A stretch of DNA of 14,756 nt from Nitrososphaerota archaeon (GCA_028867395.1 JAGWGO010000012.1:1-14756), one strand, 5' to 3'. Counted from the stretch's first letter, positions 1-7,228 are shown. Numbers and translations: made by a program. Notes: generated by a model from the sequence alone, not told the origin.

Positions 1-1
1 A

Positions 2-250
2 TCACCAGCCTTTTCGCTTGAAAATATCGTAGATCCTACGGGGGCAGGAGACTCTTTTGCAGGTGGCATGATAGGATATCTGGCTAGTAAAAATAGTACA
101 AAACTTTCAGTAATCAGAGAAGCTGCCATATACGGAAATGTAATGGGTTCCTTTGCAGTCGAAAAATATGGAACGGCAGGACTTGTCAGCTTGAGCAAGC
201 CACGCATAAAAAGTAGATTTAGATACTATAAAAAAATGGTACATTTCTAA
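2..250 (+). CDS. PfkB-family carbohydrate/nucleoside kinase, C-terminal part (5' end outside window)
   Basis: This is the last 82 residues of a ribokinase-like (PfkB) kinase; the gene starts before the window. The frame is open from base 2 and contains the PfkB family signature DPTGAGDSFAGG (bases 35-70), which forms the anion hole and carries the catalytic Asp (the D of GAGDSF) that activates the acceptor hydroxyl for phosphate transfer from ATP. The tail after the signature (an Ala-rich helix, then a basic end) matches the usual C-terminal helices of the fold. The substrate (ribose, fructose, adenosine or another) cannot be told from this fragment because the sugar-binding N-terminal lid is missing. 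The next gene, on the same strand, starts 34 bases later behind its own TATA-like element, so an operon is not required. Confidence 0.88.
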   Translation, partial: SPAFSLENIVDPTGAGDSFAGGMIGYLASKNSTKLSVIREAAIYGNVMGSFAVEKYGTAGLVSLSKPRIKSRFRYYKKMVHF

Positions 251-254
251 CAAA

Positions 255-263
255 GGTTATAGA
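255..263 (+). promoter_or_regulatory. TATA-box-like element for the dUTPase/MazG-type gene
   Basis: The sequence GGTTATAGA is centred about 26 nt upstream of the ATG at 285. This is the spacing expected for an archaeal TATA box driving a leaderless or nearly leaderless transcript. Placement is by eye. Confidence 0.45.
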
Positions 264-284
264 TATCAATAGAAAATTGAGTTC

Positions 285-617
285 ATGGATGACAAACTAG
301 ACACCATTTTTGCGTTACAAAAAAATTTAGAAAGAATGATGAATCTAGAGCGATATCCAAAAGATACTCAAGGGAAAATTTCTTCACTGTGTACTGCCAT
401 AATTCATGAGGCGGTTGAACTACAACGAACGACAAATTGGAAATGGTGGAAGAAACCTACAGAGTTTAACGAGGCTGCAGCCAAGGAAGAACTTATTGAC
501 ATATGGCATTTTGTAGTTCAGGCATCGCTTGAGCTTAACATGACCCCTGAAGATATACTAAAAGAATATCAGAAAAAACACCAAATCAACAAGCAAAGGC
601 AGATTGACGGTTACTAA
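285..617 (+). CDS. All-alpha NTP pyrophosphatase (dimeric dUTPase / MazG-like)
   Basis: This small (110 aa) all-helical protein has the metal-binding arrangement of the all-alpha NTP pyrophosphatase superfamily: E42-x-x-E45 (HEAVELQ) followed by E69-x-x-D72 (EELIDIWHF). These residues hold Mg2+ ions and cleave NTP or dNTP to NMP plus pyrophosphate. The W-K-W-W-K-K stretch at 52-57 between the two motifs and the IDIWHF segment resemble dimeric dUTPases more than MazG proper, so dUTP hydrolysis (cutting uracil incorporation and supplying dUMP) is the best guess. Other nucleotides are possible. The protein is shorter than most dimeric dUTPases and looks like the minimal core domain. Its stop codon overlaps by 4 bases the stop of the convergent MtrA-like gene. 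Confidence 0.8.
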   Translation: MDDKLDTIFALQKNLERMMNLERYPKDTQGKISSLCTAIIHEAVELQRTTNWKWWKKPTEFNEAAAKEELIDIWHFVVQASLELNMTPEDILKEYQKKHQINKQRQIDGY

Positions 618-1093
618 GTTTCATTGATAATTTCTGATTTTAGATCTGAGATATTGGTCTCTCCTATCTTGTTTATGATTCTTATTTGATTTTGAAATCG
701 TGTCACTTCGTTATTTGTTAAGGATAGTATTGGATCTGGACTATGAGAGCCAATTATTCTCCCATCATTATCAATTCCATTTTGATGCAGACAAAGCAAA
801 GAATGTCCTGGCCTGTGGCCTATTGCATCATATCCACAAAGTATCATAGTATTGATTTTTTCATTTGATACCACATGTCTAACAAGCGTTTCTATTCCCT
901 TGTTTTCTGAAAGCAGTCTTCCTGCAATGTTAATTTTTGACATGAGGTTGGAATTTGCTAATTCGCCAAGGAGTTTCACGCTAGAAAGGGTACACACCGC
1001 TACAACAGAATTGGAGTTTCCAAAGTATACCCTATCCTCAATTGGGAATAGAACTTTGCATAGACCTCCTGCTATCTCTTCTACTAGATTCAT
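614..1093 (-). CDS. Free-standing MtrA-like corrinoid protein (methyl-H4MPT S-methyltransferase subunit A homologue)
   Basis: The 159-aa product resembles the cytoplasmic corrinoid domain of MtrA from the methanogen methyl-tetrahydromethanopterin:coenzyme M methyltransferase. Matching landmarks are VAVCTLSS (31-38), IAGRLLSENKGIE (56-68), MILCGYDAIGHRPGHSLLCLHQNG (83-106) and IDNDGRIIGSHSPDPIL (107-123). In MtrA the His of the G-H-x-x-G motif binds the cobamide cobalt from below; the equivalent here is H93, with another His at 97. The long linker and C-terminal membrane helix of MtrA are absent, so the protein should be soluble. No other Mtr subunit is in the window. A role in methyl transfer from a pterin C1 carrier through a corrinoid is inferred; the acceptor is unknown. 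The ATG overlaps the upstream aminotransferase stop (ATGA), implying translational coupling. Confidence 0.8.
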   Translation of the reverse strand: MNLVEEIAGGLCKVLFPIEDRVYFGNSNSVVAVCTLSSVKLLGELANSNLMSKINIAGRLLSENKGIETLVRHVVSNEKINTMILCGYDAIGHRPGHSLLCLHQNGIDNDGRIIGSHSPDPILSLTNNEVTRFQNQIRIINKIGETNISDLKSEIINET

Positions 1094-2178
1094 TTTCTAA
1101 TAGCTTGATGCATGATTTTTGAAATATAATGGAGATTATTCTCGGTTACAAGTGGATGTACAGGCAAGGAAAGAACAGATGAAGCGGCCCAATCAGTCAC
1201 AGGTAGATTTGTTTTGCGATTGTAAAATGGAGTTTTGTGTGTTGGAATCGAGTAATAAGCTGTTGCACCTATACCTTTTGAGTTCAGCTCTTTTGCTAAT
1301 TTATCACGGTTCTTCGTGGAGATTGTATAGAGATACCAGTTGACTTTTACTCCAAGTCTTTCAGTTGGAAGGACAATATCCAAGTCATCCAAGAGCTCAG
1401 TTAACATCTTGGCATTCTTCTCTCTCTTTTTTAGGAGTGTTGGAAGTTTTTTCATCTGTACCTTGGCAATGGCGGCAGATATTTCAGGTAGTCTTAGATT
1501 GAGTCCCAAAATTTGAGTGTCATATCCATGAAGCATTCCATGGTTTCTTATCTTACGAAGTTTTTCAAAGAGTCCTTTCTCGTTTGTAACAATTGCCCCC
1601 CCTTCTCCTGCGGTTACTACCTTTGCGGCATACATACTGAAACAGCCAAGTCGTGAAAATGTACCTGATTGTTTATTCTTGTAGGTAGTTCCAAGAGATT
1701 GCGCTGCATCTTCAATTACATCTAGATTGTGTTTTTTTGCTAGTTCAGAGATTTCACTCATGTATGCAAAATTTCCATACAGATGGACTGGAATTATTGC
1801 CTTGGATTTTTTTGTGATCTTTTTTCTAAGGTCCTCAGGATCCATAGTATAATTTCTAGGGGTTATGTCTACAAATACTGGTTTTGCACCTACTGATACA
1901 ACAGCATTTGCGGTCGCAACAAAAGTAAACGATGGTATCAATACCTCATCACCATTCTTTATGTCAAGAGCATAAAGAGCTGCTTGTAATGCTGCTGTTC
2001 CTGAATTTACTGCTATTGCATATCTCGAACCTGTGTACGATGTGAGTAAATTTTCAAACTCTTGAACTCGTTTTCCTCCAGCATTTGCAGCAGTTGTTAA
2101 TGATTTTTCTGTTAAAATGGAACGTACTTCCTTGATCTCTTCCTTTCCTATTACTGGAATGTTTATAGGAATTTTCAA
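1090..2178 (-). CDS. DegT/DnrJ/EryC1/StrS-family PLP aminotransferase
   Basis: This 362-aa protein has the full length and motif order of sugar aminotransferases that make amino sugars for glycans. AVNSGTAALQAAL (56-68) is the PLP phosphate loop, IPSFTFVATANAV (81-93) follows, VIEDAAQSLG (154-163) contains the Asp that contacts the pyridine nitrogen, and MYAAKVVTAGEGGA (182-195) contains K186, the PLP Schiff-base lysine. The family transfers an amino group from Glu or Gln to a nucleotide-linked keto-sugar, which would fit S-layer or N-glycan decoration; the exact sugar is unknown. The start is TTG at 2178. No in-frame ATG is available and a TATA box lies about 27 nt upstream, so the transcript is probably leaderless. 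It is the first gene of a two-gene operon with the MtrA-like gene, which starts inside its stop codon. Confidence 0.88.
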   Translation of the reverse strand: MKIPINIPVIGKEEIKEVRSILTEKSLTTAANAGGKRVQEFENLLTSYTGSRYAIAVNSGTAALQAALYALDIKNGDEVLIPSFTFVATANAVVSVGAKPVFVDITPRNYTMDPEDLRKKITKKSKAIIPVHLYGNFAYMSEISELAKKHNLDVIEDAAQSLGTTYKNKQSGTFSRLGCFSMYAAKVVTAGEGGAIVTNEKGLFEKLRKIRNHGMLHGYDTQILGLNLRLPEISAAIAKVQMKKLPTLLKKREKNAKMLTELLDDLDIVLPTERLGVKVNWYLYTISTKNRDKLAKELNSKGIGATAYYSIPTHKTPFYNRKTNLPVTDWAASSVLSLPVHPLVTENNLHYISKIMHQAIRK

Positions 2179-2200
2179 TCATGCATTATCAAATTCCCGA

Positions 2201-2210
2201 CTATAATAAA
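2201..2210 (-). promoter_or_regulatory. TATA box for the DegT aminotransferase operon
   Basis: Read on the minus strand this is TTTATTATAG, centred about 27 nt upstream of the TTG start at 2178. The spacing supports the TTG start and a leaderless mRNA. By eye. Confidence 0.5.
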
Positions 2211-2234
2211 TGTCATGAATGAGATTAAAACCAA

Positions 2235-2244
2235 TTTTTATATT
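2235..2244 (+). promoter_or_regulatory. TATA box for the membrane protein gene
   Basis: TTTTTATATT is centred about 29 nt upstream of the ATG at 2269 and lies downstream of the alternative ATG at 2215. It therefore argues for 2269 as the true start. Confidence 0.5.
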
Positions 2245-2268
2245 TCAGGTGGCATCAACTGTAATTCA

Positions 2269-2826
2269 ATGAAGGTACATCTACACGAAGACCAGTCAGG
2301 GTACAAGATATTTCTGTACATCTTCTATGTATGTGGATTCATAATGCTATCCATAACTGCCTATGGAATTTATGGCATGTCCGAAGAATGGCAGAAAAAT
2401 GGTAGGTATGTGATGGGCGAGATATTGGAAAAGACCGAATTTCCTACCGCTCATTTTGCCAAGCTGACGTCATGGCTCTTTTTTTCAACAATAATTGGTT
2501 GGTATTGTGTCACAAGAATTGCTTGGAAGAAAACTGTTCAGGTCCCCTCTTGGCAGCTTACATTAGCGCAGTTAATGCTGGCGGGCCTTGCAGCAATAAC
2601 CCTATACGAGGTAATTTACAACTTTGTTGTTCTTAATGCACAAATTACTGCTGGAATTGTGAATGGCAAAGTACCAGACATAGACTCTCTGACGGTAGCC
2701 TATCCAGACCCCTCAAGACCATGGAACCTTAATTTTGCCACAAAGATGTTCCTTGCAGCCTTTATCATAAGCTCACATGCGCTATACCTAAGTACACGAC
2801 CAAGAAAGAAACTAGACGAACTTTAA
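2269..2826 (+). CDS. Unknown membrane protein with about four transmembrane segments
   Basis: I do not recognise this 185-aa protein. It has a short N-terminal stretch (MKVHLHEDQSGYK) and then about four hydrophobic helices: KIFLYIFYVCGFIMLSITAYGIYG, LTSWLFFSTIIGWYCVTRIAW, LTLAQLMLAGLAAITLYEVIYNFVVL and the final FATKMFLAAFIISSHALYL. It ends in a basic tail (RPRKKLDEL), suggesting that end is cytoplasmic. The loop between helices three and four (about 40 residues, VPDIDSLTVAYPDPSRPWN) is probably outside and is rich in Asp and Pro. An ATG at 2215 would add 18 residues, but a TATA box lies between the two ATGs, so 2269 is preferred. TyrRS follows 41 bases later with its own TATA-like element. 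No signature identifies a transporter or enzyme; it may be lineage-specific. Confidence 0.7.
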   Translation: MKVHLHEDQSGYKIFLYIFYVCGFIMLSITAYGIYGMSEEWQKNGRYVMGEILEKTEFPTAHFAKLTSWLFFSTIIGWYCVTRIAWKKTVQVPSWQLTLAQLMLAGLAAITLYEVIYNFVVLNAQITAGIVNGKVPDIDSLTVAYPDPSRPWNLNFATKMFLAAFIISSHALYLSTRPRKKLDEL

Positions 2827-2833
2827 CGCGTAA

Positions 2834-2840
2834 CTTTATA
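2834..2840 (+). promoter_or_regulatory. TATA box for TyrRS
   Basis: CTTTATA is centred about 31 nt upstream of the GTG start at 2868. It supports a separate promoter for tyrS and the GTG start. By eye. Confidence 0.45.
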
Positions 2841-2867
2841 GGGTCACAAAGAAAGATTTGACTTGCT

Positions 2868-3920
2868 GTGGACGTTACAGAAAAAGTCAACCTAGTTACA
2901 CGAGACCCTACTGAAGAAGTAGTTACGCAAGAAGAACTGGTAAATCTATTTAACACAAATTCACACCCAAAGCACTACATAGGATTAGAGATTTCCGGAT
3001 TTTTACATCTTGGAAGTCTAATAGTTACTGGTTTTAAGATAAATGATTTTATCAAAGCTGGTGTCAAGTGCACAGTATTTTTAGCAGATTGGCACACCTA
3101 CATCAACAACAAGCTAGGCGGAGATTGGGACAGAATTCGCATGGTCTCAAAGTACTATGCAGACGCATTCAAGTTGTTCTGTCCTGGGGTAGAAATTATC
3201 GAGGGTTCTAGTCTTTATGAATCGCGAAAGGGATACTGGATGGATCTTATCAAATTTTCAAAATTTATGTCTCTTGATAGAACTATGCGTTCTCTTACAA
3301 TAATGGGCAGAAGTGCTGACAAGGACAAGATTGAGCTTGGTCAGCTATTCTATCCTCCAATGCAGGCAGTGGATATTCATTCTTTGGATTTAGACATTGT
3401 ACACGCAGGAATGGATCAGAGAAAAATACACATGCTAGTTCGTGAAATTTTCCCGAAAATGAAATGGAAAGTTCCCGTTGCAGTTCATCATCATATACTT
3501 GCAGGTTTGGGCGAACCTGAAGTCAGCTCCGATTCCGACTCACAGATTATTTCAAGTAAGATGAGCAAGTCTAAGTCTTCATCTGGAATATTCATTCATG
3601 ATACAGATGAGGAAATTAGGTCAAAATTCAAAAAAGCTTGGTGCCCTGAGGGAATTGTAGAGAAGAATCCCATACTTGAAATTTTCAGATATGTTGTATT
3701 TCATCAATTCAATGAAATCACTATTGAAAGACCAGAGAAATTTGGGGGCAATGTAAGTTATGCTAGCTATAAACAATTGGAAAAAGATTTTGTTGACAAG
3801 AAACTACATCCTTCTGACCTAAAGACTGCTGCCGGAATGTATGTCTTAGATATAATTAAACCAATAAGAGAGAAATTGGTTTTGTCAAATGACCTCTACG
3901 AGTCAATCAAGGCTACTTGA
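2868..3920 (+). CDS. tyrS: Tyrosyl-tRNA synthetase (archaeal type)
   Basis: This class I aminoacyl-tRNA synthetase charges tRNA-Tyr with tyrosine using ATP. The start is GTG. Visible motifs are HYIGLEISGFLHLGS (36-50), where HLGS is the HIGH signature, YPPMQAVDIHSLDLDIVHAGMDQRKIHM (162-189), which forms the tyrosine pocket and dimer region, and KMSKS at 231-235, embedded in a Ser-rich loop (SSKMSKSKSSSG). At 350 aa it has the compact archaeal/eukaryotic-core length, with a short C-terminal anticodon-binding domain and no bacterial S4 domain. TrpRS is related, but the YPxxQaxD and AGMDQRK pattern favours TyrRS. The C-terminal codons overlap by 8 bases the end of the convergent LLM-family gene. 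Confidence 0.93.
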   Translation: MDVTEKVNLVTRDPTEEVVTQEELVNLFNTNSHPKHYIGLEISGFLHLGSLIVTGFKINDFIKAGVKCTVFLADWHTYINNKLGGDWDRIRMVSKYYADAFKLFCPGVEIIEGSSLYESRKGYWMDLIKFSKFMSLDRTMRSLTIMGRSADKDKIELGQLFYPPMQAVDIHSLDLDIVHAGMDQRKIHMLVREIFPKMKWKVPVAVHHHILAGLGEPEVSSDSDSQIISSKMSKSKSSSGIFIHDTDEEIRSKFKKAWCPEGIVEKNPILEIFRYVVFHQFNEITIERPEKFGGNVSYASYKQLEKDFVDKKLHPSDLKTAAGMYVLDIIKPIREKLVLSNDLYESIKAT

Positions 3921-4893
3921 GAAGTGGAACTACCTGCCTTGAAAATGTTGAAAGCATTTCAAGAGATTTTGACAGGCCTACAAAATTTATTATTAAATAA
4001 TTAATGCCAATTTTCTGATATAGGTTCAAGTGTTCAGCTACCTCATCTGGAGTGCCCAAAGCAATGCTATCCTTTGAGCGAAGAATAAATTCCGTTATTG
4101 ATTCATTTTTCTTCTTAAGACCTGAGATAATTTTCTTTACTTCATCATCGTCCTTCCCTACAAGTACACGTAAAAGAACAGAGTTTTCAATCTTGTCCTG
4201 TTCTCGTTTTAACTTTTTACATTTTGTTTTGAGTAGATTGATCTTTTCCTCCAATACTTCTGGAGTACCGAAGGGATGGTTGTATCTAGTAGCATGTTTT
4301 GCTACAACCTCCATCAACTTGTTGCCTGCACCGCCTACCATTATGGGTGGATGAGGATTCTGCATCGGTTTTGGACTACAAATTGCATTTTTGATGGAAT
4401 AATGCTTGCCTTTGAAACTTGATTTTTCATTTTTCCACATCTTTTTGATGATTGTGAGGGACTCGTCTAGTTGCTCTATTCTCGACATGGCGCTATCAAA
4501 TTTATAGCCGTAAGAGATGTACTCCTCTTCAAACCATCCTGCACCAATTCCAAACTCAAGTCTTCCATTGCTTATTGCATCAAGAGTCGATGTCATTTTT
4601 GCCAAGAGAGATGGATGTCTGTAAGAGTTACATGTAACTACTTGACCTATTCTGAGTTTTCTTGTGGCTGATGCAATTGCAGAAAGTAAAGTATATGCTT
4701 CAAAAAAGGGTCCATTAGAGTTGTTTCCATAATAGGGAATGAAGTGATCGTACACATAACCAGCATCATAGCCAAGCTTTTCTGCATATAACGCAACACT
4801 TTTTGAAAAAAGAAATTGTTCATTTGGGTTTTTTGAAGGAAATTCATCTAACCACCCTTGGGGTAAGGTCAGGCCTATCTGAATTGATTTCAT
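3913..4893 (-). CDS. LLM-class (luciferase-like) F420-dependent oxidoreductase
   Basis: This 326-aa protein has the TIM-barrel pattern of the bacterial luciferase/F420-dependent oxidoreductase family. It has a first strand IGLTLPQG (6-13), AEKLGYDAGYVYDHF (37-51) with the D-H pair at the cofactor side, RKLRIGQVVTCNSYRHPSLLAKMTSTLDAISNGRLEFGIGAGWFEEEY (78-125) and PPIMVGGAGNK. The RHP...A...LD..S.GR...G.G.GW.E.E string is the family hallmark. In F420-producing archaea such proteins usually use F420, though FMN is possible; the substrate is unknown. Its ATG overlaps the stop of cobJ (ATGA) with no Shine-Dalgarno seen, so it is co-translated with a cobalamin gene. A role in corrin or cofactor chemistry is a context-based guess only. 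Confidence 0.85.
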   Translation of the reverse strand: MKSIQIGLTLPQGWLDEFPSKNPNEQFLFSKSVALYAEKLGYDAGYVYDHFIPYYGNNSNGPFFEAYTLLSAIASATRKLRIGQVVTCNSYRHPSLLAKMTSTLDAISNGRLEFGIGAGWFEEEYISYGYKFDSAMSRIEQLDESLTIIKKMWKNEKSSFKGKHYSIKNAICSPKPMQNPHPPIMVGGAGNKLMEVVAKHATRYNHPFGTPEVLEEKINLLKTKCKKLKREQDKIENSVLLRVLVGKDDDEVKKIISGLKKKNESITEFILRSKDSIALGTPDEVAEHLNLYQKIGINYLIINFVGLSKSLEMLSTFSRQVVPLLK

Positions 4894-5681
4894 TTGTTTC
4901 GGCTTTGTTGTGGTTCTACAATATTGTATTTTGATGTGTATCCGCGAGGATTTATCATCATGTCGTTATATTTGTAGGTAGAAGAATTGCCTACTATTAC
5001 TGTAGTTATCATTCCCAACTTGTCTTGATGGCGCTCCATGTTTTCCAAGTCAGTTAGAACAATTTCTTGTGATTCTCTGTATGCTCCTTTGACTATGGCC
5101 ACAGGAGTATTGGGAGTTCTATATTTTAGTAAAATCTTTCTTGTATCCTGAAGCTGGTGTATCCTTTTCTTACTTGCAGGATTGTATATCACAATCACAA
5201 AATCTCCTTGTGCTGCTGCCTCTACCCTCTTTGTTATAATTTCCCATGGCACAAGCAAATCGCTCATGCTAACCACAGCAAAATCTGTCATCAGTGGTGA
5301 GCCTACCAACGCAGCGCATGAATTAAGGGAAGATACTCCTGGAACTATCTCGACGTAAAGTCCTTCTTTTCTGTCCCAGCCTTCTTCGGCAAGGATTTCA
5401 TATATCAAACCTGCCATCCCATATATTCCTGGATCTCCACTTGATACAAGAGAGACTATCTTACCTGCCTTTGCAAGTTCGATGCATTGATGGGCCCGCT
5501 CAACTTCCTGGGTCATGGCATACCGGTGGATCTCTTTTCCTTCTATGAGGTCTTCGACCAAATTTACATATGTTTCGTAACCGACAATAGTGTCACTTTC
5601 TTCAATTACCTGCTTGGCCCGAAAAGTCATGTGATCATGGTGACCTGGTCCTACGCCAACAATGTATAACTTTCCTGCCAT
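4890..5681 (-). CDS. cobJ: Precorrin-3B / cobalt-precorrin-3 C17-methyltransferase
   Basis: This SAM-dependent methylase of the cobalamin (B12) corrin pathway methylates C17 with ring contraction. The 263-aa sequence has the tetrapyrrole methylase fold: the first GxGPG loop (VGVGPGHHDHMTFRA, 8-22), the GYETY motif (34-38), YAMTQEVERA (54-63) typical of CobJ/CbiH, the second motif VSSGDPGIYGMAG (79-91), EIVPGVSS (about 112-119) and the YNPASKKR segment. The GY.TY and M..E..RA motifs favour CobJ/CbiH over the other pathway methylases. Whether it acts in the aerobic or cobalt-early route cannot be read here; archaea generally use the cobalt-early route. It is the first gene of an operon with the LLM oxidoreductase and has a TATA box 27 nt upstream of its ATG. 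Confidence 0.92.
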   Translation of the reverse strand: MAGKLYIVGVGPGHHDHMTFRAKQVIEESDTIVGYETYVNLVEDLIEGKEIHRYAMTQEVERAHQCIELAKAGKIVSLVSSGDPGIYGMAGLIYEILAEEGWDRKEGLYVEIVPGVSSLNSCAALVGSPLMTDFAVVSMSDLLVPWEIITKRVEAAAQGDFVIVIYNPASKKRIHQLQDTRKILLKYRTPNTPVAIVKGAYRESQEIVLTDLENMERHQDKLGMITTVIVGNSSTYKYNDMMINPRGYTSKYNIVEPQQSRNK

Positions 5682-5703
5682 TAGAAATAGAAGCTTTTTA
5701 GAG

Positions 5704-5711
5704 TAAATTTA
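5704..5711 (-). promoter_or_regulatory. TATA box for the cobJ operon
   Basis: On the minus strand ATAAATTTA is centred about 27 nt upstream of the cobJ ATG (5681). It begins only a few bases after the stop of the exported-protein gene, so cobJ has its own promoter despite the short gap. By eye. Confidence 0.5.
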
Positions 5712-5718
5712 TCCCTTT

Positions 5719-7182
5719 TCATGAATTGCTTTTAGGAATTTCAATGATAGGACAGTCTATGATGTAATTGTTATTGTATACAAGTGCTGGCTGCACAGTA
5801 ATAGTTCCTTGGGATTTTTCAAAGTTAATGTCATCTAGGTTTTCTAAGAGTGCAGCATTTTTGTCGTTGTTCCACGATACCATTGAAATTTTACAAATTG
5901 GAGAATATGATGTATCACCAAGTTGTGCACCAGAAATGCCTTCCTGAAAACCAAACGGGCCTGCACCGCTTATGCCATTTGAAAAGTGATAAAGGTCCCT
6001 AGCATAGGATGAAAGCATCGTAAGTGCTGGTGTGTTTATCAACCCCATCATTTTTGCAGGACCTTGAGGTGTTCCGCTTGTAACAATGTAGTAAATTGTC
6101 TTTCCATCAGGTCCCCATGCCCTATGGGCAGCAAATGTGACAGATTTGTGTGTAGCATTATCAATGTCAAGTATCTGTCCACCTGTGTAGGAATTTTGAT
6201 TAGTCAGTTGCTTGTCACTTCTTATGCTCATCTGTCCATCTGGCCAAACTACTTGTGGCATATTCAATACTGTACCTGTACTAGTCAGTGTCAGTTTTCC
6301 TGTTGCATTTGCAGCAAGAATGTCTTTAGTGGAGTTTAGAATTTGTGTAGTCCTTCCTATACCCCACTTGACATGTACCACCAAACTTACTGGGGTATAG
6401 CTCTGACTTGATGGAGTATCTGAGAACACGTCGTTTTGAAATCCATCTGTTCCATTTCCGGTTGCTCCGTTTGTAAATACATACACCTTGCTTAACGAAC
6501 TTTGTGGAGCTTGTGCCAAAAGTGGAGCTGTCTGAACCTTCCAGTTTTGGTTACTCGATATTTGACTTGCATCGGCACTGCTACTAGAGTCAGTTATGAT
6601 ATAGTAAACGGTCTTTCCATTGTAGAACCCCTCATGAAGCGGGATAGTTACAGGAATCTCTGCCCGTGATAGTTTTAAGCTGTTAACAGAGATCATCTGA
6701 GTAGCATTTCCAAAGAATTCTGGTGTGGTTCCTCTTATCCAGCCATCAATACTTGCAGTTGCTGTAAATTGTGTAGAATTGGTAGAATGGATTCCTATTG
6801 CTGAGCCAGCAAAATCAAGAGTTCCACTGTTTGAGCCTGAATCAAGTATGGTTTCAGCATATATCGTATTGTTGTCTACTGTCCATACTGGCTGACCTTT
6901 TGAATCACTTTTATCGATTTTATGTAGTACTACAATTTGAACAGGTTCGCTTGCTGTATACGTTAGCGTTCCATCATAAAGAGTGCCGTTATTTGGTGCT
7001 AAAATCATCGCAAGCTGTTCATTGCTGTGACCTATTCCTGGATCCTCAGAAGATGTTATGGTCTGGGTAAATTGTATTTTTTTAACAGTTCCCGCGCTAG
7101 CTAAATTGTCAGATAATAAGGGAATTGAAAATATAATTCCTACAACTGCTGCGACAATTCCTACAATAAGGAACCGATTCAT
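5719..7182 (-). CDS. Exported protein with signal/anchor and a tandemly duplicated domain, function unknown
   Basis: The 487-aa product begins with a hydrophobic segment (MNRFLIVGIVAAVVGIIFSIPLL) ending near ASA at 28-30, so it is exported or membrane-anchored and mostly extracytoplasmic. After an N-terminal region (about 40-185; GHSNEQLAMILAPNNGTLYDGTLTYTASEP) there are two similar units, about 189-310 and 359-480. Each reads G-K-T-[VI]-Y-Y-I-[VI]-T, then a stretch ending in a [VL]-Y-x-F-[TS]-N-G-[AI]-x-G-x-G-x-x-G-F-Q motif, then S-Y-[TS]-P. The mature part is Ser/Thr/Asn-rich with many N-x-S/T sequons, as expected of a glycosylated surface protein. The only two cysteines, C430 and C477, are both in the second unit. 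Similar extracellular repeats seem common in ammonia-oxidising archaea, but I cannot assign a function. A TATA-like element lies 26 nt upstream. Confidence 0.75.
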   Translation of the reverse strand: MNRFLIVGIVAAVVGIIFSIPLLSDNLASAGTVKKIQFTQTITSSEDPGIGHSNEQLAMILAPNNGTLYDGTLTYTASEPVQIVVLHKIDKSDSKGQPVWTVDNNTIYAETILDSGSNSGTLDFAGSAIGIHSTNSTQFTATASIDGWIRGTTPEFFGNATQMISVNSLKLSRAEIPVTIPLHEGFYNGKTVYYIITDSSSSADASQISSNQNWKVQTAPLLAQAPQSSLSKVYVFTNGATGNGTDGFQNDVFSDTPSSQSYTPVSLVVHVKWGIGRTTQILNSTKDILAANATGKLTLTSTGTVLNMPQVVWPDGQMSIRSDKQLTNQNSYTGGQILDIDNATHKSVTFAAHRAWGPDGKTIYYIVTSGTPQGPAKMMGLINTPALTMLSSYARDLYHFSNGISGAGPFGFQEGISGAQLGDTSYSPICKISMVSWNNDKNAALLENLDDINFEKSQGTITVQPALVYNNNYIIDCPIIEIPKSNS

Positions 7183-7203
7183 ATACTAAGAGTATTCGGT
7201 CAG

Positions 7204-7213
7204 CATAAATACC
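7204..7213 (-). promoter_or_regulatory. TATA box for the exported protein gene
   Basis: Minus-strand GGTATTTATG is centred about 26 nt upstream of the ATG at 7182. By eye. Confidence 0.45.
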
Positions 7214-7228
7214 TTTTAGTAAAATTAT

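Noticed and set aside
1119..1343. 74-aa plus-strand frame
   Set aside because: It is antisense to the DegT aminotransferase C-terminus, with no start signal and no recognisable fold.
2215..2268. Upstream ATG start for the membrane protein
   Set aside because: A TATA box at 2235-2244 lies within it; 2269 is at the right distance from that box.
2269..2826. Possible AmoC-like or other ammonia monooxygenase subunit
   Set aside because: Length and helix content are loosely similar, but the expected copper-ligand Asp/His pattern is absent and only isolated His residues are seen.
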